The notes: generated by a model from the sequence alone, not told the origin. A DNA stretch of 64,000 nucleotides from Chalciporus piperatus (GCA_038093975.1 JBBPTG010000069.1:62001-126000), one strand, 5' to 3'; shown: positions 34,899 to 47,992, numbered from the stretch's first letter. Made by a program: numbers and translations.

Positions 34899-36371
34899 CT
34901 ACCTCCTGCTCAATCCACTCAGCTCCCATGCGATCTTCCTCCGCACGAACGGAAGATACCCGGCAGCCCAGAGAGTCCAGCTCCTCACCGTATCAGAACT
35001 GATGGGCAACCACCAGTACATGCAATCACGATGCTTCATTCCAATGACCGACAAGATCCCTTTCGTGAGTCCGATGACTTCTAACGCTCGCGCATGTCGA
35101 GTCGTCCCGAACTCGCGAAGAATCTCGTCAGCCTCCGCAAGGGGCTTTGTCTGAGAAGCCTCGACATGCTTTGCCAGGGCTTCTCCGAGGAAAATGGCAT
35201 CTCGTATGCTGAGATTCATTCCCTGTCCACCAGCGGGTGAATGGATATGAGCGGCATCGCCGACGAGAACGATCGCTCCTCCTTCATCTGGACCACCGAG
35301 ACGAGTGAAGATAGTGTCAGCGATGGAGGAAGCGTTACGGAAACGGGAAGCCCAGACGAGTTCTTTGATATAGGTTGGTTTGGAGCTGGGGTTTATGGAG
35401 CGGTCGGAGGAGAGCTGATATGGTCCATAGCGATCGAGGAGTGATTGGACGTACTCCTTGGAGGGTGAATGAGGGATTTCTCCCTCTTCCAAAGGAACAC
35501 CACATCCGACGCGGTATACCCTTTCAGAAACGGAGGGTCCGCCGTGGGCTGCGAGATAGTCATTGAAGACGAAAGGGAGTGGGAAGCAAAGGAAGAAGTT
35601 CATCGGGGATAACGATCCCGAATAAGAGACAGTGTCTAGCTCTGCACCGTCAAATGTGACGTCTGCGAGGATCATCTGAGCCAGGTTGGTTTTCTTTTCT
35701 TCCGTCGAAGTGATCGGATCGGAAAAGCCAATACCGGTCAAGGTACGAACCTATAGAATTTCAAGGTAAGCCTTTTGCACAAAGACGCTATAATACGAAG
35801 ACCTTACCGTCGAACGAGCACCATCAGCGCCAACCACATATCTCGCAGTTATCACCCTACCATCTTCAAAGGTGATATCACTAAGTTGCGGATTGGCTGC
35901 GTTTTTCCTGAGCCCGACCACCTTCAGGGGCTGATGGATAGTAACCCCGAAGCTGGCAAGCTTCTTCTCGAGCGCATCTTCGGTAAGATTCTGGGGAATG
36001 ACCAAAACGTATGGGTGTCGAGTGTACGGTTTGAGGCTCTCCAAGTCGGGGCTGACGAAGGTCTTGGATCGAGTCCCGACATTGAACGCGGTCGCTTTGA
36101 TGCCCTGCGATGCGATAGTGTCACCACAACCGATGGTATCCAATGCCTACACGTGACTTAGATTGAAAGGTCGAGAAACGAGAAATATAATACGACTCAC
36201 CTCCAAAGTGGCAGCATGTACCACGATGGCTCGAGAAGTGTTCTTCCCTTGCGCAACAGCGTCTACGATGACAAAATCACGAAAACCGCGATGAAGGAGT
36301 GAGAGCGCTGTAGCGAGTCCCGCGGGACCTGCTCCAACGATAAGGACAGTAGTTTGATCTGGAAGAGACAT
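34899..36371 (-). CDS. FAD-dependent aromatic monooxygenase, copy D (inverted)
   Basis: CDS is complement(34899-35750, 35808-36146, 36201-36371), 453 aa. Same three-exon plan and motifs as copies A and C: VLIVGAGPAGLATALSL, VVGADGARST and GDAAHIHSPAGGQGMNLSIR, ending AWELSGLSRR. It is the shortest intact copy (a compact loop before the FAD motif: LGGPDEGGA) and the only one on the minus strand. Exon 1 (171 nt) equals copy C in length, so D is probably closer to C than to A/B. Predicted cytosolic flavin hydroxylase of a phenolic compound. Confidence 0.92.
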
Positions 36372-37517
36372 CTCTCCTAAAGTAAACGGAGTGTTGATGA
36401 TGATCCAACAAAGCCATGACCTCCTTTATATATCTGGGCTGGTTAGATACTTTGTAAAAAAAGTTGAGGTCGACCATGATGCAAAAATGAACAGCCTCGT
36501 TCGTGGGTGGGTCGTATGATTTGACAAATAATGATGGCCAGTGTCCACGAATCGTGTGGCAGACTCGGACCAGGCTTCGTCCGATCCGCCGTAACGCCGC
36601 CATTTAAACCATGCGATCCTCAAGCTTGCGTGTCTTCTCGGAAATGACCATTCTAGTTCGCTACAGGTTTCATCCAAGTGATCCAACTCGATGTGTCCAA
36701 TCCTGTTGTTAGGTGGATGTACTGCAGTGTCCCTTGGACCCTTGGTCTTGTCAGAAGATGCAGGCGCGCTACCACATACAATGAGTAATGACATCAGTTT
36801 CAGGAGTAGTTTGAAGAGCGACGGCAATCAAAGCAGTCGAGAACATCCGAAAAGAACGGCCCACTCACGCAAGAAACCAATGGCCGTTAATGAGCGCTAG
36901 GCTGCGCCCTACGCACAGAGTGGGTTTGTAATTGTGCCTGAATCCAAGGGTTGAAGACGTTTTTCCTCAACAGGTCAGTTGGATTCATGGGTGACTGAAC
37001 GGGGAGGTTCCGAACAGTATAAAGCTAGGCTAAGCTATGTAAACCGCTCCGCTCCGCTGGATGCATCATACCGTAGTATGCGACTCCGGGGGAGGTGGGG
37101 GGGCATTTCAGAGGTAATGGGCAATGCAGGGCCCGGGCCGGGGCAGAACGTTGTAGCCTGAAGAATGCAGCACCAATGCCTAAAGGGTCTCAGAGTCTCG
37201 GACACATCGTCGTTTGTGTGTTCCTAGCTTACCAGGAGGAGAGATTATGGTGAACGGGAATGATTTAATCTATCGCGATTGAGAATCGTACTACTAGTAG
37301 TAGTGACCGCAGACTCTCACGTTCAACATCGCAAATATGTCTAGGTAATGTAGGCTCCAAATCCTACGAATCAAATGTTGTACTGCCAAAAAGTTCCACA
37401 AAATCGATACAACCATCCAAAAAATAAGTAATCTATGAGTGAGCTGAACGTGTCTGAGGGAAAACACGACACCCGTATGCAAAGCGACGGGCATCGCGAT
37501 ATCGATACACAACAAGA
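36372..37517. other. Intergenic region upstream of monooxygenase copy D
   Basis: About 1.1 kb. Contains the copy D promoter (ttatatatct near 36424-36433) and the 3' flank of the next minus-strand gene. ORFs here are promoter shadows. Confidence 0.5.
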
Positions 37518-38835
37518 TCAAGCATAGCACAGTGAAGGCGCCTGATACTCCTCGAAGTACCCTTGCACGGCACCACTTGCTATACTACCGTTGAAGGGAG
37601 CGGTGGTCGTACCGTTTACACTAAAGTAGGATGTCCGGCCGCCTCCGAGATCGGTAAACTCTCCGATAAGGGTGGTGGTGTTGATATTGAAGTTGTAAGG
37701 GATATCGTTGGTCGATGCGCATCCTGGAAATGTTGCGTTGAATGTTTTGGCATTGGGGTCGATAGCCAAGCTGTATAACTCATGATTGTCCGCGAAAGCA
37801 TAGGTCGCCCATACCGACGAGAATAAGCCAAACACCCCGGGTGTAGCGAGCGCGCGTCCTAGGTATGCAGCATCGTGTACTATAGAAGTGTGCGTGAGCT
37901 GAACTGTTTCGCGCGGAAATGTGAAACATACCTGTGCCATCGGTGGTTTCGGTCCTGTAGAACACGTATGAGTCGTAGAAAACTGTGCTATAACCCCAGG
38001 CCGTCCCCGCGTAGTACTTATTGATGTAGTCGGGTAGCGGTCTTTCAGAGAACGTATGCTTCAGGGCAACGAGGCCACCCAGGGAGATAGTCTGATTGTC
38101 GGGGGTGTTAAGTGAACTATCTTTTGAGCTAGAAGAGAAGTCAGAACTGAGTACTCTTCTCAGACAGTGGCTGCTTACACCTGGGAACGAATCGAGGGAA
38201 CTGAACCGAACCAACCGCCGGACTGATCGAGCATTCCATTGCGGCACGCCACGTTGGGATGGAATTCGTTGTACATCTCCCTACAGCAAAATGAGGTACA
38301 CTTTGAAAAGAGAGCCAAGCCAGACTTACGCAAACGAGTTCATCTTCAGTTGGTAACCATCAATGTTAACAGACACGTTGAACCATTGCGCGGCAGAGTC
38401 CCAAGTGAGCGAGTTATCTCCAATTGCGATCTGCTTGAAGTTCTCGTCATTCGTATACAAGAGTTCCCCCGTGACCGATCCCTGGACGGTGGTACCATTG
38501 ACGTCGAGAGCAAGTAAATCAAACCTGTCGAGTGACGACAAATTTGAACTAGGATCACCACGATTCCACCTTACGATTATGGGGAACGTTCCGTGAAGAA
38601 ACAGTGACCATTGCTCCCATCCTTGCTTAAAAGTAGGCTCGATCTGAGGAAGCGTGTCGGCAGCGTTGGGCACGGTAACGTTGGAAAGCGCGGTGTCGCC
38701 CGAACAGTTGTACAAGTTGGCAGTCCTGCGCAGGTCGTAGTCAGAACCTGGCTGAAAGGCTGACACCGAGCATGCACAGATGCTCGCGATTGTTGTCGCG
38801 ACCAGAAGGCGGGGGGAGAGCGTCGAGGAAAGCAT
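37518..38835 (-). CDS. Secreted protein, possibly AttH/CrtC (Diels-Alderase)-like
   Basis: CDS is complement(37518-37879, 37932-38128, 38179-38280, 38330-38835), 388 aa. It begins with a signal peptide (LLVATTIASICACSVSA). The mature part contains FKQGWEQWSLFLHGTFPIIV, RWNRGDPSSN, EFHPNVACRNGMLDQSGGW, then YYAGTAWGYSTVFYDSYVF and several N-glycosylation sequons. The strand-rich pattern with W-E-W and H-P in the first half and a second barrel-like half recalls the two-barrel AttH/CrtC fold used by fungal hydroxyneurosporene-synthase-like proteins and Diels-Alderases, but most characterised ones are intracellular. The family call is tentative; it could instead be an unrelated secreted protein. 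It lies in the monooxygenase cluster. Confidence 0.68.
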
Positions 38836-39812
38836 GGCTGAACTTGAAGAGGGCGAAAAGCTTATAGCACTTATGTAAATGCGTAGTTAAACGCGAACAG
38901 CAGATGTGCCGTAATTCAACGTGTGCAGGGGCGATGAATCGAGCATAGCACGCCACTGAAGCGCAGGATATCAATATTGAAGTCTTCCCCGTTTAATGTG
39001 CACTTGGCCCATCAACAGATGGGGACGACAAAATCGATGAATCCTGACGAACTTCGTTCTTGTTTCTGGTGCTGCTGGCGGTATGGCTTTTACCACACTA
39101 GGCGTCAATTTGACGAAGTGACAATGCTTGAATGTCGCCGGAGGCGAGGAGCGTGAAAGATATGCGCGAAAGGAGGACATCTTACTGGCATAGGTCTAGA
39201 ACGGTAGAACTAACCTCCATCGACCCCAGTCCATGAGATCCAACCGCCCTATCGTGTTTTCTGCTGCGAAAAAAAGGAGTAATGTCGATGATAAATGTAA
39301 AGTTGTGAGGTATCGCGATGCAGTCGGATGAGTCTCCCTTGGCGGATCCGAAGAGTGTTGGGATGAAGACAGTCATAAATCAGATCCAAGGCGGTAGAAC
39401 GCGAACAGGTTCGACTTGGCATGATTGACGTAGGAACCAACAAGAGAAATGTCTGTGCAATTTGGAAGAGTAAGTAATAAGTAGGTTTATACCGGAAAAA
39501 ATTACCTTTAACCGGGGAAACTGATGGGCCAGTGGTCACTGTCACTCTGGAACTTCGACGTTGACCTTATCCCGGATCACACCCGCAGTATGCTTGCATG
39601 TGCCAATTGCAGACACTGTATGCGCTTTACCCCACCCGCGAAACCGGGAGAGCTGGGAATGTTAAACCTAGGACACCCAATCATGTCGGACGAGCTCTAC
39701 CAAGTGTCATCGAACCCACGCTTGCAGTGTTGAATGTGGTGAATCGTACCTACCCTGAATGGGAGTTGCTCTCAATGTCATGCAAAGACAGCTGCTATAC
39801 TGAGCCTATTAA
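38836..39812. other. Intergenic region
   Basis: About 1 kb. Promoter of the minus-strand secreted protein on the left; no supported gene on the right up to the decayed monooxygenase. Confidence 0.45.
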
Positions 39813-41163
39813 TTCCAGTCAGCACCACTGTGCTCATCGTCAGTGGCGCCTACCGCTTCCTCTCCAATATGGTTTTCGTGGTTTGTTTTTGTCCTTTATT
39901 TCGCGTGCTTCTCGTACTATCGGGGCCCTGGATGTGAGTTGCATTCCTCTCACTATTTTGGATTCAAGTTTCTCATGTGAGGTTGTTTCTAGGCGCAAGA
40001 CACGGTTCCCTCGGCACCATATGCTCTGCTCATCCCTCAGATCTCAGAGTGAAGACTCTGGCTACCGGCCCCCTCAGGCAGTTATGTAAGCTGAAACACA
40101 ACGTGGATATGATTCAGTACTTGGACATCAGGTTCGAATATGGAGATGTCATTACGGCAATATATGCGGCTGGTACCGATTTTTTGCGCTTCCTGTCCGC
40201 ATCACAGGTGCCGGCATCTGTCGAGCGGTCTTGCAACGTAATGTTTTGACGACGCTTTTGCGCGAGTCCTGAGCACTGATTGGTTGGCCCAGTGCAAACA
40301 GAAGGAAATTGTCTGATGGATACCATATTTGGGGCATGTCGACCCACACGGCTTATTCTGTGATGCGACAGGTGTGGGACGGGTTTCGCCGATCCGCCGA
40401 GCGCCAGGGACGAAAGGGACGCATGGTACTCGCTGGTACTCGCAGACATTCTCATCACGACTTGATCGCGACCTAGATCTTGTCCCTTGATAGACACCAT
40501 GTCCTCGAACAGTTTCTTTGTGCTTCCCGATGGGCCTTCCTCCTCCAATGATTACCTCGCGGCCAGTGATCACACCTCCGTTTCTGCAACGGATGATGAA
40601 TCGGTGGAGGCGTACCTGGATGACGGAGAAATCCCTCCCTCCTGGATCAAGTATATCCAACAATTCGTTCACTGATCAGGACCGCTCACTCTCTCATCGG
40701 ACCCTTCTGTCAATCCAAGGGGTAAACTGTTGTACGCCACGGGCACCGTATCTGGTATTCACGATTTCAATCGTGCTGCTGTCCCATCTCGACCTGAGGA
40801 AGGGGGAGTTATTGTGGATTCCGGCTGTCCATGTTAGGACGAATCTCAGTTTGCGTGTTGCCGCATCTTCCTCGAGAGAGCGTTGAGAAAACACATCAAG
40901 GCTTCTGATTCAGATACACCACCCATTTCCAACGCTGACTCAGTTCTCGGTGACTTCGCAACAGCTCGACAGGCGTGTGCACGGCAGGTCACAAAAACGC
41001 TCACGTTGATGACAGGAATGAAATCAAGGGAGGATATACTAACGGCTGATTAGCTCTGATATAGTTAGGAGTTGGGTTCTTTGGGTTTTGGAAATTGGGA
41101 CGCATTCCGTTGCTTCAGAGACAGATGCGGCTTGGGAACTCAGCGGGTTGGGCAGGAGGTAAG
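39813..41163 (+). pseudogene. Highly decayed FAD monooxygenase copy E
   Basis: Scattered matches follow the whole gene in order. They include GTGCTCATCGTC (Rossmann strand) near 39830, GGTTTTCGTGGTTTG near 39874, APYALLIPQIS near 40016, KLKHNVDM..FEYGDVITAIYAAGTD near 40090-40180 and SSNSFF near 40501. DGEIPPSWIKYIQQ follows near 40623, then SSDPSVNPRG near 40695 and, at the end, the remains of AWELSGLGRR and a stop at about 41159-41163. Frames change many times, the GxGxxG loop is deleted, and the GDAAH motif is missing. This is the oldest dead copy in the cluster and it cannot encode an enzyme. Confidence 0.8.
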
Positions 41164-41803
41164 TAGGCGATATAGTTTTATTGCTTTCGTGTTCGATACC
41201 ACCTGCTTCAGTGTGTTTCACCCGTGTATTTTTATCCGCCTCCTTCAACTAACTCTGGGAATTATTGTTTAGCCGTCAATATTCAATATTCAATCACCAT
41301 GTCAAGCATTATCAACTGATTGTCTTGATTTGTCCTTGACAATGATCGTCGTGTGTACATCTGTCAGAGGAATTTGCCGCTAATAATAATGCGCCCTGGT
41401 TCTGCAGAGTTCTGCCTGGTCCTTCCTGCGAGGTCCGCACGGAGTCCCAAGCCTGGAAACAGTCCGAAGGGGTGCAAAGATATGTACTCGTCGAAGCGGC
41501 CTCGAGCTGTCTGCAGTTTGGGAAGGAGAGTCCATGCTGTGCCATCGGAGCGGTTAGCCAAAACGATGATCCGATGTCGAATGCCCCCAGTGGGGGTTTG
41601 GAAATATCGCCAGCATACCCCACAGGAGCGCCAGGGACTGAGGGACGCCAGGCGGTCCGCTCCAATGACCGGTCCGCATTTCTCCACAGGCACACAGAAC
41701 GTTTCCCCACAGCCGACCCACCATTTATAAGTGGGTGGTAAAGATGCCTCTTGCTCCCTGCTCTTCGCGATCCTCACCATTGTCTCCAGGAGCGTTCGCA
41801 AGG
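41164..41803. other. Intergenic region upstream of the MFS transporter
   Basis: About 0.6 kb of GC-rich DNA with overlapping open frames on both strands, none with a credible start or domain. Probably the transporter promoter. Confidence 0.45.
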
Positions 41804-43864
41804 ATGTCCTTCATTAACTTCAAGAACATCAGAGTATATTGTACGGTAACGACCAGATGCACTCCCCCACATCTTACTGATCGGTTTATCAGGGCTGGCG
41901 TTTGTCGCCTACTGGGGAATCGTATTGTTCGGTTATGACACGTACGTTTCTCTTCGCTATGCGCAAGCAGACTCCGAGCTCACTGTTTATTAGTGGTATT
42001 GCTGGAGGCGTAGTATCCCAGCCATACTTCGAGACACACTTCGGGATCATCGACAGCACTGGCAAAATCAACAAGGCTCAGGATGTTATAATCTCCTCAA
42101 ACGTAGTCTCTGTGCTCCAAGCTGGTGCATTCTTTGGTGCTCTAGGAAGCGCTCCTGTCTCAGGTATATGGCTCCACAAGAATGCGGTGTTTGTGTGTTG
42201 ACCTCAGAACATTTCACAGCTAAATTCGGACGGAGATGGACTCTGGTTGGTTTTACCGTGATCTTTTGTGTCGGTGCTGTAAGTGTGATGGATTAAATTA
42301 GGCCGTGTTTTTCGGACAGATTCTCACACAGTCTAACAGATCCTGACCACTGTCGCTGGTGGGAGCCGCGGCCTCGGTTATATTTACGGCGGACGTGTTG
42401 TGTCCGGTTTTGGCATTGGCGGGATATCGGCTGTTGCGCCAGCCTATGTGTCTGAATGTTCGCCGAAGGATGTCCGGGGACGCATCACTGGTCTGTTCCA
42501 AATCATGGTGGCAATTGGGGTCATGATCTCCTACTTCATCAACTGTGAGCTTGATCGTTGAGGTACTCTATTTTCGCTCACTTCTGTTCGTCCAGTTGGG
42601 GTTGGCCTCCATCCCAGTGTAGCCAACAGTCCCGGAGTGTGGAGGATTCCTTTCGGTTTCCAACTTGTTCCAGCTGGGATGATGTGCTTTGGATTGTTAA
42701 CCGTAAAAGTGAGCCGTTCTTTCTTGGTCTGACTTACCAGCGCTCATTTGTACCAGGAATCGCCGCGTTGGTTAGCTTCCAAAGGTCGTGTTGACGAGGC
42801 ACTGACGAACCTCGCATATCTTCGGAGAGAGTCGGAGGATTCCCCCGCCATCCGACATGAGATGGCAGAAATAGAAGCCGGCATCAATGAGGAACGGGAA
42901 GCACGCCAGGGACTCGGACTCAAGGAAGCGTTCTTAGGAAAGGGCAACTTTATCCGATTCGTTATCGCATTCGTTATCTTCCTCCTGCAACAATGGAGCG
43001 GGCAGAATTCCGTTGGATACTATGCACCTCAAATCTTCACTTCGGTAGGTGTTTTTTTTTCCAAAGTGTGGTCCTTGTTCCTCAATTGCTTCGACATATA
43101 GATCGGATACAGCGGTACAAAGAATTCCCTTCTTGCATCCGGTATCTATGGTATCGTCAAAGTGGTGGCGACCTCCATCTTCGTTTTCTTCATGGTGGAC
43201 AGTCTTGGTCGCAGGGCGTCGTTGTTTATTTCCGCGATGGGAATGGGCATCATGTTCTTCATCATTGGCTCTATCCTGAAGACGCACCCAGTTGTCGCTC
43301 CCCTGCCTGGCCAAGCTGCTCCACCCCCACCTCCGGCTTCGCAGGGCATGGCTGCCATGCTTTATATCTACGTCTGTTTCTACTCTATGGGATGGGGGCC
43401 ACTCCCTTGGGTTTACGCCTCTGACATTTTCCCCACGCGAACCCGTCATTACGGTCTCGCTATGGCCTCCGGATCGCAATGGTTATGGAGTATGTCCTAA
43501 GTCGGGTCCTCCGATTTTCCAACCTAATTGATCCTTTTTTCTAGACTTCGTGGTTTCCAAGGTCACGCCAACCATCGAGGCCAACCTGGGCTACAAGATC
43601 TTCATGCTCTTCGGTACGATCAACATCGGTGCAATGGCTGTCTTCTCGCTGTAAGTGGATTCTCGATGTGCGATCACCTTTGATCGCTGACACAATTGCT
43701 TTGGCAGCTTGATCCCCGAGACCAAGGGGCGCAGTTTGGAAGAAATGGACATCATTTTCGGTGCAGTCACTGAGGAAGCGCGTGACGCGTACATCCGGAA
43801 GGAAGAGCGTGCTCTCCAAGGCAGCGACGTTGAATCATCGCGTTCAGAAGAAAACAAAGTCTAA
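41804..43864 (+). CDS. MFS sugar/quinate-type transporter
   Basis: CDS is join(41804-41840, 41893-41941, 41994-42163, 42220-42278, 42340-42544, 42596-42708, 42757-43044, 43102-43489, 43545-43650, 43708-43864), 523 aa in ten exons. Sugar-porter signatures are present: GYDTGIAGGVVSQPYF in TM1, KFGRRWTL after TM2, GRVVSGFGIGGISAVAPAYV, ECSPKDVRGRITGLFQ, ESPRWLASKGR, LLQQWSGQNSVGYYAPQIF in TM7 and the ending PETKGRSLEEMDIIFG. The combination resembles the fungal quinate permease (QutD) branch. Twelve helices, plasma membrane, proton symport of a sugar or cyclic polyol acid. It lies beside an aromatic monooxygenase cluster, which would suit quinate/aromatic uptake, but specificity cannot be read from sequence. 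An Ala/Pro-rich extracellular loop (APPPPPAS) is unusual. Confidence 0.9.
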
Positions 43865-44374
43865 ATCCGTGGATTGGGACGCATCATATTTGGCGGCCGA
43901 TGCCGTCTTGTTCGTGATTGAAGATATCCGTAGGCCCGCAGTCATACCAGTAATGTCTTTTGCATACTCGCGCATATGTGACTTCTATTATCCGCTATTG
44001 GAACTCTCTGTACATTATTATGACCGCATTCCAACTTGAATGATTCAAAAACGAGATTCAGTTTTTAGTTGTTACCTCTTCACTGGTGGGATGCAATCGC
44101 CGGTGCCAGGTGTTTTGGGCGTGCACACTAACTCAGGCCCGCACTTGCGTCCCATGTGACTGTGTCCTCCCCAAACCCATCGGTGCCGTCGGTGCGAGCT
44201 TGATCTGTGCCAGGTACCAGGGGAAACTCCAGCGGTGCCTGCCAGATGCATCTGACTTATTGCAGTAGAAAGCGCAGAAAAGGCGAGCTTTCAGTCTACC
44301 CTATGCCCACGCCGGGCCGTTGACCGACTCGGAGATCCTTGCTGCACTTTCCTCGACTCTCTAGGCCACATGGG
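43865..44374. other. Intergenic region
   Basis: About 0.5 kb between the transporter 3' end and the first TPR-CHAT gene. No gene is seen. Confidence 0.5.
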
Positions 44375-47300
44375 ATGAGCCTCGCGGACTCGGAAACACA
44401 CCTACTACCACTGGATCCTGATCATGTTGATGTAGGAATCATTCCTCAATGACAAACGAACTAGTACGGCGTTAATCCATTCATCAGTCCGAAACCCAGA
44501 CTTTCGAGGGTCTCATAGCCCTTGCGAACGAGCACCATGCCTTGTATTTGCGTAGTCCCAACAGCGCAACGCTAGACCAAGCCATAAACCATTTCTGCGC
44601 AGCATTTGACCTCGGACCATCCCCAGGCAGCGAAGTGGACTATGTTCACTCGTACTTCCGCCTTCATCACGCACTTTTGTTGCGCGCACAAGCGCAAAAT
44701 CGCCCCGGCGATACGACCATCTCAGATAAATATCTGGACCAAGCGTTCAGCTTTACTCCACCTGGGCATCATCTACGACCTGTCCTCTTGGGTCTTCGAG
44801 GAACGTCATACACAACGCGCTACAGCCGTACCCAGGATGTAGCGGACCTTAATCTAGCTGTTGAAACACTCCAAACCGCTATAGATATCATCTCAGAGGC
44901 TCACCCCCAACGCCCCCACCTTCTAATGCAGTACGGTTCTGCCCTCCAAACACGGTATCTTGTAGTGAAAGACGAGGATGATCTGGACCTCTCCATCCAA
45001 CAATTCCAGAGGTTGCTTGCGAGTTGTCCCAGTGGCTTGCTGGTACCTGCTCGACGATCCCTTGCGACGGGTCTTGACCAGCGTGCTAAGCTCCGCTATG
45101 ACAACGAAACCGTTGATCTTGCCATCGAGGCTTACGCATCTGTCATCGATCTTCTGCCGAAAGATCAACTTGAATACCTCCTCACGAGTTTCGGATATTC
45201 CACACTCTTGCGTGCGCGATTCTATCGAAAGGGCGACCTTGACGACCTCAATGGTGCCATCCATCACTCTGATATCATCTTCAAACGATGCTCTCCTGGT
45301 CACAAGTATCACTTCCAATCGCTTGTATTCCATGCCACTCTTCTCGTCGCTCGATCTGAAGCAGAGCCACAAAGAAATGTAGACAAAGCAATTGAATGTC
45401 TTCGCAACGGATTGGAAATCTGCCCCGCAGGAGATCCCTCTCGACCCGAACTCCTAGGAAACCTTGGTTATGCCTTAGTCTTCCGTTTCTCCAACCATGG
45501 GAATCCCACGGATCTTGAGAGCGCAGTGGAGAGTTGCTACGATGCCGTGTCTTTGCAATCGGACGGCAGTGGAGAGGCTGGGGATCGCGCTGCCAACATG
45601 AATCGCCTCGCCTTCACGCTTTTCTCTCGTTATCAGCTTCAAGGAGATGAGACAGATGCTGCCCGCGCGAAGGTATACCTCCAACAAGCGTTGCAGACGT
45701 GCCCACTGGGCGAACCGAATCGCTTGGGAATCCTCAACAACTATGCTCGTATCTTGGGCAACTTGGCGAGGCGGAAGTCTGACCTGGACGACCTTGACTT
45801 ATCTGTCAAATACTTCTACGAAGCACTCGAGCTCTGTCATGCGACAGCTCGGTGCGTCGTTCTCACCAACCTCGCCTTGGTTCTTACCTTCCGCTTCTCC
45901 CGAGTAGGCGATATATCTGATGCCGACATCGCTTTCGCGCTCTGCAAAGCTGCGCTGGAATTGCGGGAAGAGGGACATCCAATCCGAGGGATGATCTTCT
46001 TGATCCAAGCGAAAGCCGTCCTCTGCCGGCTTTCTCGAAAGCACGCTTTACCTGACGTCGAGATGGCGATAGACCTCCTTCACGCTGCACGGGATGCATC
46101 CACCCCCGGTCATCCGCTTCTCATCGAGACGTACCAAGAACTATCTTCCACATATTCCCACCGCCATGCTATCACCAATTGCGATGATGACCTAGAGGAA
46201 GCATTCAAGTACCGGATGGCTGCTACTAAGCACTCTAATGGGGGCTCAAAGTCTCAATTCGAGGCTGCGATGAGATGGGTTCAAGACGCGGAAACGTTCA
46301 GACATTCCTCCGTCCTCACTGCCTACAAGTCTGCCATACAAATCGTCGATCTGCATCTCGTTCTTAAACCCTCCGTAGACCTCCGACACGACATCATAAA
46401 GACGGCGGCACTCTCTGTTTGTGCGGATGCGACGTCTTGCGCGCTCAGGCATGGAGACGTCGTCGGTGCGGTGGAGATGTTCGAGCATAGTCGAGGCCTG
46501 TTTTGGACCCATATAGGTCGTCTGCGGACTCCGCTTGACGAGTTGTGGGCAAGTGGGCCAGTGGGGGAGGAGCTGGCTCGTGAATTTGAGAGCCTCAGTC
46601 GTCAGTTGGAGGTCCCCGTGACCTTGGAAGATAATGGAGAGCAGGGTCAGAGGTTTAGGCGTATCCAGAAGGACTGGACAGCTGTGGTGGACAAGATACG
46701 CTCCGTGGACGGTTTCGACAAGTTCCTCCTGCCTCCATCATACGCGGATCTGCGGGCTGCCGCTAACGGTGGTCCAGTGATTATCCTCAATGCCAGCCGA
46801 TACTCGTGCGACGCGATCATCGTGCTGGCCAACGACGCCCCGATTCATCTTCCCTTCCCAGAAGGCACTTTCTCTGATGTGGTCAGCATGTCGTCCGAGT
46901 TTTCCCGGCTGTTGTTACGCCAGGAGAATAATGTCGAGAGAAGTATAGCAGTTCTCTTGCGTCGGCTGTGGCGGACCATCGTCTACGAGGTGGTTCGCGC
47001 TCTGGAGCCACATTTGCCGAAGAATTCACGAATTTGGTGGTGTCCAACTGGTGCATTCACGTCACTCCCCTTACACGCTGCTCATCCCTATCGCAAGGGG
47101 GAACCCGGCTTGTCGGATCTCTACGTCTCGTCGTACACTCCGACACTTTCTGCACTCATTCGGAATAGGAACAAGCGGAGCGAGCCACCAAGCACTCCAA
47201 GTTTCCTATCCATCGGGCAACCAAACTCGGCGGGCTACGAGTTGCTTCTGTCAGTTCGTGAGGAACTCGACGCAGTTCGCCAGCTTCTCCCCGGGGAAGT

Positions 47301-47793
47301 CCAGCTCACCGAACTCAGTGATGAGGCTGCCACGCGAGAGGCAGCTCTGACCGCTTTGAGCACGCATACCTATGCTCACCTCGCGTGTCATGGCGAACAA
47401 GTACCCGAACGACCGTTCGACTCCCACTTTGCCATGCACGACGGTCATCTCTCGTTGCTCGACATCATTCGTAGCCAGCTTGGTCACGAAACCGAGTTCG
47501 CGTTTCTCTCGGCATGCCAAACTGCGACGGGCGATGGCGATGCTCCCGATGAGGTTATTCACCTCGCTGCGGCTATGCAGTTCGCAGGCGTGCGTAATGT
47601 TGTGGGTACGATGTGGTCGGTGGATGACCGAGTTGTCGTGCGTATGGTGGAAGCGTTTTATAGGGCTATGATTAATGAGGATGGCGTGTTCGATCCTTCT
47701 CGGGCGGCGAGGGCTTTGAGGGCGGCGACGAGGAGCACGATGGATCGTGTTCCGTTGGACCAACGAATTGTGTTCATACACATTGGGGTATGA
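44375..47793 (+). CDS. TPR-CHAT protein with intact His/Cys dyad
   Basis: CDS is join(44375-44431, 44488-47793), 1120 aa. The first exon encodes MSLADSETHLLPLDPDHVD; the long ORF itself has no ATG at its beginning. Residues ~40-750 are a solenoid of TPR-like helical pairs with a recurring (R/L)RF/Y-x5-D-x-D-L-x2-A signature about every 50 residues. From ~840 comes a CHAT (caspase HetF-associated with TPR) domain: WWCPTGAFTSLPLHAAH, LYVSSYTPTLSALI, YAHLACHGEQ with predicted catalytic H987, AFLSACQTATGDGD with C1029, and FAGVRNVVGTMWSVDD. CHAT domains are clan CD (caspase/separase-like) cysteine proteases; TPRs usually sense a partner. The fungal role is unknown and is often proposed to be in cell death or self/nonself response. 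Converges with EBP2. Confidence 0.9.
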
Positions 47794-47992
47794 GAACAAT
47801 CTTTTGCTTGTATTTAAAGGTATGGGTACCCCAATCTTTTCCTGTCGCAATGCGCGTTTTTGTATTGTAACATTACTTGCCCAGAAAGATGTACAAATAT
47901 TCTGCAACTTGGCATGTTTGATAAGGCGATCCGATCTGGGGGTGTTTGGAGTTTTGATGATTGCAAGGGAGATTACAAAGATCATAAAGATA

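Noticed and set aside
36426..36827. 133-codon minus-strand frame upstream of monooxygenase copy D
   Set aside because: Lies in the promoter of copy D; the N-terminal hydrophobic stretch looked like a signal peptide but the rest is compositionally random.
41312..41801. Overlapping open frames on both strands upstream of the MFS transporter
   Set aside because: Open in several frames because of high GC; no ATG start or domain in any of them.
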